The notes under the pieces were generated by a model that was not told the origin of the DNA, searched no databases, and worked only from the letters and a program-made list of their open reading frames with translations. The translations under genes were made by a program, and so were the position numbers. A stretch of 64,000 nucleotides of DNA from an uncultured Fretibacterium sp. (GTDB lineage Bacteria > Synergistota > Synergistia > Synergistales > Aminobacteriaceae). Location: positions 62,001-126,000 of the forward strand of contig CAMHMH010000003.1 in assembly GCA_946186205.1 (NCBI GenBank), in the 5' to 3' direction. Below, one piece after another: positions 1 to 7,631 of the stretch (its first letter is position 1; every line of letters begins with the position of its first letter).

Positions 1-598
1 TGCTCTCAAGCTCAGAATACGACAGCGCGCGCATTGCCATCTGAACACTCAGGCGGCTTCTTGCTGTTGCTTCGAGGACTTTTGCGCGTTCGTTGAGTAT
101 CTCTATTCCCGCGAGCATTCCGAGATATTCGGCAAGCAGTATATCTTCAACGCTGAACGGCAATTTTTCACGCACAAGCATAATCGTTGCGAGTCTCTCT
201 GCACCCGCCCCGATAACAGGAACGTACATCAAATGCTTTTCGGGCTTTTCACCCTCGTAATCATCATCGAACAAAGGCGCATCCTCGTCGTGAATCTCAG
301 AGTCACGGCATCTGTTCATCCTTATCACAAACTCATCCGGCATGACTCCGTCGCGAAAACTTTCGGAGAGTGCCTTTGACGTGTAATCAGGCAGCCAGTG
401 ATAGCCCATCAAACGCCCGGACTTGTCGACGATGTAAACATTTGCTGTCGAAAACTCAGAGAGCATCTGCGCAAGGTGGTAATAGTCAAGCGGTTCTCCC
501 TCGCGTTTTGACTGAAAAGCACGGCCAACCCTGCGCGTTTTCTTGAGAAGTTCATTCAGTGCTTCATCATCCGCAGAAAATGTCAGCAATTCCATCAT
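1..598 (-). CDS. codY: GTP-sensing transcriptional regulator CodY (3' end outside window)
   Basis: I translated this myself; the gene runs off the left edge, leaving about 199 N-terminal residues. It reads as the GAF domain of CodY, which in Firmicutes binds branched-chain amino acids and represses starvation genes. The diagnostic stretch is the helix after the GAF domain, LAEYLGMLAGIEILNERA followed by SVQMAMRALSYSELES, which closely matches the Bacillus CodY linker. The DNA-binding winged helix lies outside the window. Two ATGs in a row (598 and 595) follow a GGAGG that overlaps the hslU tail. It is the third gene of hslV-hslU-codY, the same order as Bacillus clpQ-clpY-codY. Family call is strong; ligands are inferred. 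Confidence 0.88.
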   Translation of the reverse strand, partial: MMELLTFSADDEALNELLKKTRRVGRAFQSKREGEPLDYYHLAQMLSEFSTANVYIVDKSGRLMGYHWLPDYTSKALSESFRDGVMPDEFVIRMNRCRDSEIHDEDAPLFDDDYEGEKPEKHLMYVPVIGAGAERLATIMLVREKLPFSVEDILLAEYLGMLAGIEILNERAKVLEATARSRLSVQMAMRALSYSELES

Positions 599-614
599 TC
601 AGACTCAATCCTCC

Positions 615-2063
615 CTAGAGAAGGTATCGCCTTATGTCGCGGTTTTCGACGAGGGAAGCGAGTTTTTCCTTCACCATTTCGCCGGTGATCTCAATTTTTG
701 ACTCGGCCATGTCTGAGACGCTGAAGCTGATTTCCTCTAACAATTGCTCCATCATCGTGTGAAGCCGTCTTGCTCCGATGTCTTCCATTTCGGAGTTCAT
801 TTTGTGCGCGAGCTTTGCGATTTCCTGAGTCGCCTCGTCCGTGAATGAAAGCTCTGTTCCTTCCGTCGATATTAACGCCTCGTACTGACGAATCAAGCTG
901 TTTTCGGGTTCAGTAAGTATGCGCTGTAGATTCTCAATAGTCAGAGGCTCAAGCTCAACGCGAATCGGGAATCGTCCCTGCAATTCGGGAATCAAGTCGG
1001 ACGGTTTAACCCCGCTGAAAGCTCCGGCGGCAATGAAGAGTATGTGATCCGTTTTCACAGGGCCGTAACGAGTCTGAACTACAGAGCCTTCAACAATCGG
1101 CAGCAAATCGCGCTGTACTCCCTCGCGGCTTACGTCAGGGCCATGAGATGAACCGCCCTTCACCACAACTTTGTCGATCTCGTCAAGAAACACAATCCCG
1201 TCTTCCTGTGCGAGTTCGAGAGCTTCTTTTGACATCGCGTCGGTGTCTATGAGCTTCTCTGCTTCTTCCTGCTGAAGGATTCGCAGTGCTTCTTTGACTT
1301 TCATGCTTCGCTTCTTGGTCTTCTTGGGCATTATTCCGCCTAACATTTCGTTTATGTTTATGCCCATTCCCATTATGTCCATGCCGGGCGCGCCGAATAC
1401 AGAAATAGGCGACGTGCTGTCGTTGATCTCTATTTCCACGTCCTTGTCGTCGAGCTTTCCTTCTCTCATCATCTTGAGGAATTTTTTGCGCGTCCTGTTG
1501 TTGCGTTCCTCTTCTGCTGCGGCTGCTTCGGGGTTCTCGTCCTTGTTGGAGTCGTCATCATCTTTGCCGGAAAAAGCCTTCATGAAGTCTGGCATTGAGA
1601 ATTTCCGCTCAGGCTTCGGCAACATTGCGTCAAGCAGTCTCTGCTCGGCTTTCTCAAGCGCGGGCTGCTGTACTCCCTCAATCATTCGTTTTCTCACCAT
1701 TGAGACCGCAAACTCTGTGAGATCACGTATGATTGTCTCAACGTCCCTGCCAACGTAGCCGACTTCCGTAAACTTTGTAGCCTCGACTTTCACGAACGGA
1801 GCATTTGACAGAGTAGCGAGCCGCCGTGCAATTTCAGTTTTTCCGACACCTGTAGGCCCTACCATCAAAATATTCTTGGGCATAATCTCGTGAGCGATTT
1901 CGGGAGGAAGAGCGCGCCTTCTGATTCTGTTCCTGAGTGCGATTGCTACGGAGCGTTTTGCTTTGTCCTGGCCGACTATGTAGCGGTTAAGATGTTCGAT
2001 GATTTTCGCCGGAGTCAATTCCGGGCTGAGAGTCTTTTTCTCTGTTGTGATTTCTGTTGTCAT
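615..2063 (-). CDS. hslU: ATP-dependent protease ATPase subunit HslU (ClpY)
   Basis: HslU is the AAA+ unfoldase that feeds substrates to the HslV peptidase in the cytoplasm. The 482-residue product has Walker A GPTGVGKT at about residues 69-76, Walker B with FLDEIDK, the sensor region and the typical C-terminus ending RRYLL. The I-domain contains a highly acidic, low-complexity insertion (DDDDSNKDE region). The reading frame extends upstream to 2111, but the ATG at 2063 is preferred because it overlaps the hslV stop (TAATG) and follows an AGAAGGA ribosome-binding site. Translational coupling to hslV is therefore likely. Confidence 0.95.
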   Translation of the reverse strand: MTTEITTEKKTLSPELTPAKIIEHLNRYIVGQDKAKRSVAIALRNRIRRRALPPEIAHEIMPKNILMVGPTGVGKTEIARRLATLSNAPFVKVEATKFTEVGYVGRDVETIIRDLTEFAVSMVRKRMIEGVQQPALEKAEQRLLDAMLPKPERKFSMPDFMKAFSGKDDDDSNKDENPEAAAAEEERNNRTRKKFLKMMREGKLDDKDVEIEINDSTSPISVFGAPGMDIMGMGININEMLGGIMPKKTKKRSMKVKEALRILQQEEAEKLIDTDAMSKEALELAQEDGIVFLDEIDKVVVKGGSSHGPDVSREGVQRDLLPIVEGSVVQTRYGPVKTDHILFIAAGAFSGVKPSDLIPELQGRFPIRVELEPLTIENLQRILTEPENSLIRQYEALISTEGTELSFTDEATQEIAKLAHKMNSEMEDIGARRLHTMMEQLLEEISFSVSDMAESKIEITGEMVKEKLASLVENRDIRRYLL

Positions 2064-2596
2064 TATCCTTCTAGTACCTCGACTGTTATATGATTGTTCG
2101 TGTAAATGCATATCTCTGACGCAAGCTCAATAGAACGTCTTGCGATTTCTTCCGGTGATTTCTCTGTTGCCTCGCACAATGCACGAGCCGCCGCAAGCGC
2201 ATAGCCTGAGCCGGAACCGATCGATGCCGCGTCCCCTTCAGGCTCAAGAACATCACCCGCGCCGCTTAGGAGTAACGTTGTCTCATTGTTCGCCGCTAAC
2301 ATCATTGCTTCGAGTCTCCGTAATGCCTTGTCGAGCCGCCATTCTTTTACGAGCTTCACAGCACCGCGCATTAAGTCGCCCTTCTCCTGCTCTAAGCAGT
2401 CCTCGAACTTCTCAAGCAGCGTCATAGCATCAGCCGTTGACCCCGCAAAGCCCGTCAGGATTTTTCCGTCAAGAAGTTTTCTTACCTTCCTCGCTCCTGA
2501 CTTTATGACCTGTGAACCGAGCGTTACTTGTCCGTCTCCTGCCATTGCGACTCTGTTTCCTCGTCTCACACATACGATTGTTGTACCGTTGAACAG
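2063..2596 (-). CDS. hslV: ATP-dependent protease peptidase subunit HslV (ClpQ), non-canonical start
   Basis: HslV is the N-terminal-threonine peptidase that pairs with HslU. The body is clear: AGDGQVTLG, GFAGSTADA, IGSGSGYA and ICIYTNNH. The first standard start in frame, a GTG at 2569, would begin at RRGNRVAM and delete the conserved TTIV strand holding the catalytic threonine. Reading upstream in frame gives LFNGTTIVCVRRG, so the nucleophile codon is at 2582-2584. Above it only CTG (2594-2596) or ATC (2597-2599) remain before an in-frame TGA at 2603-2605. An AAAGGA lies 8-11 bases further up. CTG initiation is my best guess; a one-base assembly error is the alternative, since an ATG lies in the neighbouring frame at 2604-2606. 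Confidence 0.85.
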   Translation of the reverse strand: MFNGTTIVCVRRGNRVAMAGDGQVTLGSQVIKSGARKVRKLLDGKILTGFAGSTADAMTLLEKFEDCLEQEKGDLMRGAVKLVKEWRLDKALRRLEAMMLAANNETTLLLSGAGDVLEPEGDAASIGSGSGYALAAARALCEATEKSPEEIARRSIELASEICIYTNNHITVEVLEG

Positions 2597-2641
2597 GATG
2601 AATCATTCCTTTCATGTTTTGATCGGGATTGTTGAAATCAT

Positions 2642-2669
2642 ATTATCCCATTTGTATTTATTTTGTGAA
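2642..2669 (-). promoter_or_regulatory. Candidate promoter of hslV-hslU-codY
   Basis: On the minus strand TTCACA and GATAAT are separated by 16 bases, about 50 bases upstream of the hslV coding sequence. The match is fair and this is the only plausible sigma-70-type pair seen in that gap. Confidence 0.4.
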
Positions 2670-2744
2670 TATACAGGTTAAATGAAAAATTTGTGCGTAT
2701 TAATCTGATTTTGAGAGTTTCATTTTTGTGCGTGCATAAAATTT

Positions 2745-2945
2745 TAACGCTTATGAAACCGAATCGGCGATTTGCTTTTGATGGAACAAGAACCGAATCG
2801 GCGAATCAGTTTTGAGACACTTGGAACACTTTTAGAATCTCAGAACGGAATCGGCAATTTGCTCTTGAGACATACAAGACCGAATCGCCAATTTATTTTT
2901 GAAACTTGAAGGAGCGAATCGGCGTTTTGATTTTGAGAGACTCGG
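2745..2945. repeat. Degenerate repeat array 1 (87-bp super-period)
   Basis: This fills most of the 430-base gap between hslV and the next gene. The unit is roughly GAATCGGCGATTTGCTTTTGA. Copies start at 2761, 2795, 2848, 2882 and 2916, giving spacings of 34, 53, 34 and 34 bases. Copies 1 to 3 and 2 to 4 are each 87 bases apart, the same period as the array near 39.4 kb. All copies point the same way. No open frame here looks like a real gene, and the divergence between copies and lack of conserved spacers argue against CRISPR. Confidence 0.8.
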
Positions 2946-3003
2946 AAGGGTATCGCTTCTGTTGAAATATAAATTTTCTGCTAAAATATCCTACGCATTA
3001 CGC

Positions 3004-3016
3004 AAAAAAAAAAAAA
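3004..3016 (+). repeat. A13 homopolymer upstream of the surface-protein gene
   Basis: Thirteen consecutive A residues lie between a TGCTAAAAT extended -10 candidate (2979-2987) and the ribosome-binding site of the gene starting at 3038. A tract of this length can slip in replication or transcription and alter leader length. Confidence 0.6.
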
Positions 3017-3037
3017 TACTCAAAAAAGGTATGAACA

Positions 3038-5491
3038 ATGCAACACAAAATAACGCGCTTTGTAAGTGTGCTGTTGCTGGCTGTTACTGTGCTTAACGGA
3101 ATAGCGTTCACGGCTCGCGAGGCTGTGGCCGTTACTCCTCAGCAAGTCAATGATGCACTCGACAAATTTACGAGCGCAGTAGGGAAATTTTCAGCCAATG
3201 ACGCGACAAACCAGATAGGCAAAATCGCAAATTTCTGCAATCGTCTGGGCGGATTTACATCGGCTGCTTCCGGAGTTATAGGAATTCTTCAGATGACGGG
3301 AATAGTTAAGGATCCGACACTAGAAATGCTCGGGCAGATACTCGATGTTGTAAAAGACGTGCAGAATACGCTCGACAATATGAACAAGACGCTCAATCGA
3401 ATCGCGCAGGATTTGCTCAACATTCAGGTTAATGATGAGTGGAATAACAGAAACAATAAGGCAACTACAATGTCAACGAACTGGAATAACTTCAACACAA
3501 ATTACACGGAAAGATTGCAGACCTACGTCAGCGAGTATCAGGCGAAAATCAATACCGGCATTAAAGCATGGTGGGAGCAGGCTTCTCACGAGGGCGTTTA
3601 CGTGCTTATGACGAAAAAGTACACGGAGCAGGGTTCGCTGACATATTCAAAGAAGAAATACAGTGAAGGACTTCCGGCAACATCTGACATCAACAACGAA
3701 ACAGTAAACACTGCATGGAGCATCGGAATCCCCGCAGAATGTATGCCTAATACAAGCGCAGTTAAATTCAATGTTGACACATACCATAATGACTTCAAGA
3801 AAATAATGGTTACGGTGCTTGAGAATGCCATCAAAGACAACAAGCTGGCTTCAAACTGCGGCGAGTCGGTTAAGAGTGAGTACAGCGGATCATCTAAACA
3901 GGCAATGCTGGAAAGTTACGCGGACAACGTTCTGAACACAGTGATCTACAAAATAGCCTGCGAAGTAATGACTGCTAACAACAGCTGGGTAGCACAGGTA
4001 GTAACCCTTTACGGGCAGTACTGCGATAACGTTATGCAGCGGGATTCAGGCATTAACGCATTCCTGAATTATATCTACCTGACGCACGCATTCGAGGGAG
4101 AAGTCAGAAGCGATATTGAGAGATTCCTGGACGGTATGACAGCACAGGCCGGTTTCTTCGGACAGTTCGCGCTCACCTGCGCGGGACAGGACAGTTTGCA
4201 GACGACAGCAGCCAAAGAGAAAATACGGGAATACTTCACCACAACTGTTACAAGCATTGCTGACAGGAAAGCAAAAGCTATCACCGGGAAAAATAATTAT
4301 TGCTACATCACAGGAACAGTACTTGAAGCAGGTACTGTTAACATGAACGCAGGAGTATACGTAGCATTAGAAGTCTCATTTAAATATAAGGGCTGCGATG
4401 TAAATAATTGGAGTATAGAGCCAGTTCCGATTATCGTGGATAATGTTCACATGTCTGTAATCTACAGGCAGTATACGAAATTGCCTCAGGGGACAAAGAG
4501 TTTCGGAGAATATCTCCATAAGTACGGCGCACAGAATGATGACAGCAATAAAATCTATATGACCAATTACATCGGACAACAAAATTTTGCTTTCAGTGAA
4601 GGCATTCGTATGCAGGCGCACCAGTTAATTCTTCGTACGGCTCACCCTTATTTTGACAACAACGGATGGTACAATATTGATGTCGGCACTGGTTCAAAAG
4701 TGGAACAACAGTACTATGCGGTTCATGATAAAGTCGTGGGAGATTTATTTGATTCCAGTAACGGCACCCCGAACCTGGGTGCGACAATCTGTGCAAGGGC
4801 TTTTTACGGTGAGAACCATTCTGCTTGGCAAGTCGATGAATTCTGGGCGTTCCATACGGAAGGTATTGCATACTCGACTGCGCCGGGGTATAAGGATGAC
4901 CTGTGGGTATATATGACCTCCAGTGCGGTAGATATAATGAAGTCTACAGCTTGCCATGACTTAAACGGAGATGAGGCCGATAACCCGGAAAATCCGTTCT
5001 TTGCCTATGATCAGGCGACTCTGACTACGGGAGTTTCCGACGTTATGGGTCTGAGCTACGAGAATACGAGCAAAGACCTCACTGACATTCAGATATTGGG
5101 CGGCTCAATAGTGCCGGTTGAATCATTTTATGAGAGCGGAGATGTTGTGTCTGAGGACGTAACGTATATTAACGTCTTCAGCTATACGGGACAGCCTATA
5201 GAGCCTGCCGTAACTGTTTTTGCCAGCGGAGATGTTGTGCCGGAGGAAGGCTATACAGTAACGTACATCAACAATGTAGAGTCCGGCGACAATGCTGTAA
5301 TCAGAGTAGAAGGCAAAGGAGACTACGCCGGAGTGGTAACCAGACACTTCACGATAACTTCAGCCAATGATGACTCATCTTCTTCACAAGTGAAAATTCT
5401 CAACAGTTCGAGCGGCGGCTGCAATGCAATGGGCGGTTTGTTCGCAGCGTTCGGACTCGCATTCGTGATAAGGAAATTCCGCAGACGTTAA
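3038..5491 (+). CDS. Large exported Synerg-CTERM surface protein, function unknown
   Basis: The 817-residue product has a signal peptide (basic start, hydrophobic core, cleavage near AVA at about residue 31). A helix-rich N-terminal region follows, with a heptad-like segment at about 80-130. A long asparagine- and tyrosine-rich middle is unrecognised. Near residues 700-775 there is an Ig-like repeat (YTGQPIEPAVTV then GKGDYAGVVTRHFTI), common in Firmicutes surface proteins. The tail has SSSGGC, a hydrophobic segment and FRRR, a Synerg-CTERM sorting signal. The start has AAAAAAGGT eight bases upstream, and a run of 13 A lies at 3004-3016. The helical N-terminus faintly recalls helical pore-forming toxins, but this is speculation. 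Confidence 0.8.
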   Translation: MQHKITRFVSVLLLAVTVLNGIAFTAREAVAVTPQQVNDALDKFTSAVGKFSANDATNQIGKIANFCNRLGGFTSAASGVIGILQMTGIVKDPTLEMLGQILDVVKDVQNTLDNMNKTLNRIAQDLLNIQVNDEWNNRNNKATTMSTNWNNFNTNYTERLQTYVSEYQAKINTGIKAWWEQASHEGVYVLMTKKYTEQGSLTYSKKKYSEGLPATSDINNETVNTAWSIGIPAECMPNTSAVKFNVDTYHNDFKKIMVTVLENAIKDNKLASNCGESVKSEYSGSSKQAMLESYADNVLNTVIYKIACEVMTANNSWVAQVVTLYGQYCDNVMQRDSGINAFLNYIYLTHAFEGEVRSDIERFLDGMTAQAGFFGQFALTCAGQDSLQTTAAKEKIREYFTTTVTSIADRKAKAITGKNNYCYITGTVLEAGTVNMNAGVYVALEVSFKYKGCDVNNWSIEPVPIIVDNVHMSVIYRQYTKLPQGTKSFGEYLHKYGAQNDDSNKIYMTNYIGQQNFAFSEGIRMQAHQLILRTAHPYFDNNGWYNIDVGTGSKVEQQYYAVHDKVVGDLFDSSNGTPNLGATICARAFYGENHSAWQVDEFWAFHTEGIAYSTAPGYKDDLWVYMTSSAVDIMKSTACHDLNGDEADNPENPFFAYDQATLTTGVSDVMGLSYENTSKDLTDIQILGGSIVPVESFYESGDVVSEDVTYINVFSYTGQPIEPAVTVFASGDVVPEEGYTVTYINNVESGDNAVIRVEGKGDYAGVVTRHFTITSANDDSSSSQVKILNSSSGGCNAMGGLFAAFGLAFVIRKFRRR

Positions 5492-5513
5492 GAGAATACG
5501 TGCAGAAAAGTTT

Positions 5514-5551
5514 TTGCCCTCTGTGAAATCTCAGGGGGCAATTTTTTTTTT
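5514..5551 (+). terminator. Rho-independent terminator
   Basis: TTGCCCTCTG and CTCAGGGGGCAA form a stem with a short loop, followed by about ten T. It sits 22 bases after the stop at 5491 and would end that transcript. Confidence 0.9.
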
Positions 5552-5591
5552 GCGCTGTCGTTTATTGTTTGTCTCAAAAATTTTCAGCTTC

Positions 5592-5625
5592 ACGGAATCG
5601 AATCGTCAATTTGATTCTGAGAGTC
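5592..5625. repeat. Solitary copy of the GAATCG-type repeat unit
   Basis: GAATCGTCAATTTGATTCTG followed by AGAGTCTCGG matches the unit of array 1 and array 2 in the same orientation. It stands alone between the terminator and the next promoter. Confidence 0.6.
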
Positions 5626-5689
5626 TCGGAGCGTGATTGATGATTCATTTTCGGGGAGGTGAAACGAAAGCTGAGGGAAAATATCAGAC

Positions 5690-5698
5690 TGCTATAAT
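5690..5698 (+). promoter_or_regulatory. Extended -10 promoter element
   Basis: TGCTATAAT lies 23 bases upstream of the start of the small membrane-protein gene at 5722. No good -35 is visible, as is usual for TGn extended -10 promoters. Confidence 0.6.
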
Positions 5699-5721
5699 CT
5701 CTATTGAAGGAGGGAAATATT

Positions 5722-6000
5722 ATGAGTGAAGAATTTTTGCGTGAAGATTATTTTGACGAGACAATAAAACACATGGCCGACTCAATGCGGCGGAGTCTTT
5801 TACGACAGGAAGCTATTCACGCTGAATTTATGAAAGAGACAAGAGACTTTAACGTGAGAATTGACACTAAGCTGGAAAGAATCAGGAAAATAGCCAACGG
5901 TACGAAACACGACATGACACGCCTGAAAATAATCATGACAATAATAATTGTTTCTGTGCAAATTATATCCGCGCTGCTAGTTCATTACATCATAAAGTAA
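5722..6000 (+). CDS. Small tail-anchored membrane protein, unknown function
   Basis: The product has 92 residues. The ATG at 5722 is chosen over the upstream 5704 because GAAGGAGGG lies just before it. The first 65 or so residues are charged and helical, probably a coiled coil (MADSMRRSLLRQEAIHAEFM). One hydrophobic helix (IIMTIIIVSVQIISALLVHY) reaches almost to the C-terminus, so it would be anchored by its tail with the N-terminus in the cytoplasm. No family is recognised. It is encoded immediately upstream of the stem-loop pair and the Ro60-like gene, so a link is possible but not shown. Confidence 0.7.
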   Translation: MSEEFLREDYFDETIKHMADSMRRSLLRQEAIHAEFMKETRDFNVRIDTKLERIRKIANGTKHDMTRLKIIMTIIIVSVQIISALLVHYIIK

Positions 6001-6007
6001 ATCACTG

Positions 6008-6016
6008 TGCTATAAT
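6008..6016 (+). promoter_or_regulatory. Extended -10 promoter for the stem-loop RNA / DUF2828 transcript
   Basis: TGCTATAAT starts eight bases after the stop of the previous gene. The expected start point is near 6023, just before the first stem-loop, so the RNA structure would form the extreme 5' end of the transcript. Confidence 0.65.
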
Positions 6017-6022
6017 TCACGC

Positions 6023-6092
6023 CGTAAAAGCGCAAACAGCAAACACGCTGGCGATTATATTCGAGGTTCGATTCCTAAGAATTGCGCTTTGA
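6023..6092 (+). ncRNA. Candidate structured RNA, copy 1, with a tRNA-like T-loop
   Basis: AAAGCGCAA (6027-6035) pairs perfectly with TTGCGCTTT (6082-6090), closing a 46-base interior. Inside are CAGC-6-GCTG (6037-6050), resembling a small D-arm, and AGG-TTCGATT-CCT (6064-6076), whose seven-base loop is that of a tRNA T-arm. No anticodon arm or seven-base acceptor stem of canonical geometry can be drawn, so it is not an ordinary tRNA. It lies between an extended -10 promoter and a Ro60-like gene. Bacterial Y RNAs of the YrlA type carry tRNA-like modules and are encoded beside rsr, the bacterial Ro60 gene. A Y-like RNA is therefore an attractive inference. Confidence 0.5.
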
Positions 6093-6098
6093 CATACT

Positions 6099-6157
6099 AA
6101 AGGCGCAAACAGCAAAACTCATTGTATGCACTCTAAATGCAAAAACACTGCGCCTTG
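6099..6157 (+). ncRNA. Candidate structured RNA, copy 2 / leader stem-loop
   Basis: AAGGCGCA (6100-6107) pairs perfectly with TGCGCCTT (6149-6156). It shares GCGCAAACAGCAAA with copy 1, 73 bases upstream. Relative to copy 1 the third stem pair has changed from A-T to G-C on both arms, a compensatory change that supports real base pairing. The interior differs and lacks the T-loop motif. It ends about 12 bases before the ribosome-binding site of the downstream gene, so it could also be an autoregulatory binding site. Confidence 0.5.
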
Positions 6158-6180
6158 CTTTTATCTCAGGAGGAAATATT

Positions 6181-7629
6181 ATGCTTGAAGAACTCAAACA
6201 CGAAGCTAATTACACCCTCACAGAAAATTCTGCACTGACTCACAAATCAACACTTTCACATTGTCTTGACCTTTTCGCAACGATTGGAGCATTACGAAAT
6301 TCAGAGCCTCACGAAATACGACAGCGATTCATGAGGGCATTCGCTGAGGACTCAGACATGGCCGCAAAGATAGCATTTTACGCACGCGACATAAGAGCCG
6401 GACTCGGAGAACGCAGAGCCTTCCGGGTTATTCTCGAATGGCTCGCGCAAAATTCACCGTCAACAGTCAGCAAGAATATCAATCTCATTCCCGAATACGG
6501 ACGATTTGATGACCTTCTGACTCTCATCGGGACTCCCTGCGAACAGTCAGCAATTGACGCAATATCATCGCAGCTCAAAGAAGATACTGACTCCGACTCT
6601 CCTTCACTCCTCGCTAAGTGGCTTCCGTCAATTAATGCCTCATCACACGAAACGAGGCGCAAAGCTCTCACCCTCGCAAAAGGACTCGGACTCACTCTCA
6701 GAGATTACCGCAAGACACTCACGAGATTACGCGCAAGGCTCCGAATCATAGAGAACAATTTGCGGACAAAAGATTACACGTTCGACTATTCACATCAGCC
6801 CTCAAAAGCAATGCTCAAATACAGGCAGGCTTTCATACGCAACGACGGCGAAAGATATTCAGCGTTCCTTAATGATGTTTCAGAAGGAAAAACGGAGCTT
6901 CACACCGGGACACTTGCGCCCTATGATGTAATCATGCCCATATTCACTCGTGGAATGATTGACGACGACGAACGCAAAGCACTCAATACTACATGGAATG
7001 CCCTTGAGGATTTCACGCGGGGGGAGAATGCTCTTGTTGTTGCTGACGGTTCCGGCTCAATGTACGGAGGCTATCTAGTTTACCCGGTGGCGGTCGCTGT
7101 GTCATTGGCTGTATATTTCGCTGAACGGAGCAAGGGAGAATATCACAATCACTTCATAACGTTCTCGCGGACTCCTCAGCTTGTCGAAATAAAAGGCTCT
7201 GACATTTTCGAGAAGGTCAATTACTGCGCGGGCTATAACGAAGCCGCAAACACAAACATTCAGGCAGTCTTTGAGCTGATACTCAACACGGCGGTGAAAC
7301 ACAAAATCCCTCAGTCAGAAATGCCGTCAACTATCTACATAATTTCAGACATGGAATTTGACGAATGCACTGATGACTCGGCCATGACGAATTTCGATCA
7401 CGCAAAGAAAATTTTTGCCGACAATGGCTACACGCTTCCGCAGGTCGTATTCTGGAACGTCGACAGCCGTAACACTCAGCAGCCCGTAACAATGAATGAG
7501 CAGGGAGTCATATTAGTCAGCGGATTATCGCCGAGAGTCTTTGCGATGATAAAGAGCGGGAATCTTTCACCGTATTCATTTATGCTTGAAGTGTTAAGCT
7601 CCGAACGTTACGCCAGAATAACAGCATAA
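6181..7629 (+). CDS. DUF2828/TROVE-like protein with vWA domain (Ro60-related)
   Basis: The start at 6181 follows AGGAGG, rather than the upstream 6082. The 482-residue product has an alpha-helical N-terminal part with features I associate with DUF2828: TENSALTHKST at 14-24, YARDIRAGLGERRAF at 67-81, IPEYGRFDDLL at 103-113 and LAKWLPSINASS at 144-155. A vWA domain follows, with a MIDAS motif D289-G-S-G-S293 and later FITFSRTPQLVEI and IYIISDMEFDE. This TROVE-like plus vWA plan is that of Ro60/Rsr, ring proteins that bind Y RNAs and misfolded RNAs. The two stem-loops upstream fit such a role. RNA binding is inferred, not seen. Confidence 0.75.
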   Translation: MLEELKHEANYTLTENSALTHKSTLSHCLDLFATIGALRNSEPHEIRQRFMRAFAEDSDMAAKIAFYARDIRAGLGERRAFRVILEWLAQNSPSTVSKNINLIPEYGRFDDLLTLIGTPCEQSAIDAISSQLKEDTDSDSPSLLAKWLPSINASSHETRRKALTLAKGLGLTLRDYRKTLTRLRARLRIIENNLRTKDYTFDYSHQPSKAMLKYRQAFIRNDGERYSAFLNDVSEGKTELHTGTLAPYDVIMPIFTRGMIDDDERKALNTTWNALEDFTRGENALVVADGSGSMYGGYLVYPVAVAVSLAVYFAERSKGEYHNHFITFSRTPQLVEIKGSDIFEKVNYCAGYNEAANTNIQAVFELILNTAVKHKIPQSEMPSTIYIISDMEFDECTDDSAMTNFDHAKKIFADNGYTLPQVVFWNVDSRNTQQPVTMNEQGVILVSGLSPRVFAMIKSGNLSPYSFMLEVLSSERYARITA

Positions 7630-7631
7630 AG

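Noticed and set aside
1294-1758. Plus-strand open frame opposite hslU
   Set aside because: Mirror of the HslU I-domain; composition follows the opposite strand's codon pattern.
2745-2945. CRISPR array
   Set aside because: Repeats are degenerate, spacings alternate between 34 and 53, the sequence between units is not unique spacer-like, and no cas gene is present.
2899-3096. 65-codon plus-strand frame before the surface protein
   Set aside because: It spans repeat array, promoter and A13 tract, overlaps the real start, and lacks an SD.
6027-6090. An ordinary tRNA gene upstream of the DUF2828 gene
   Set aside because: The T-loop is right, but there is no anticodon arm, the T-stem has only three pairs and the outer stem has nine pairs, so canonical tRNA folding fails.
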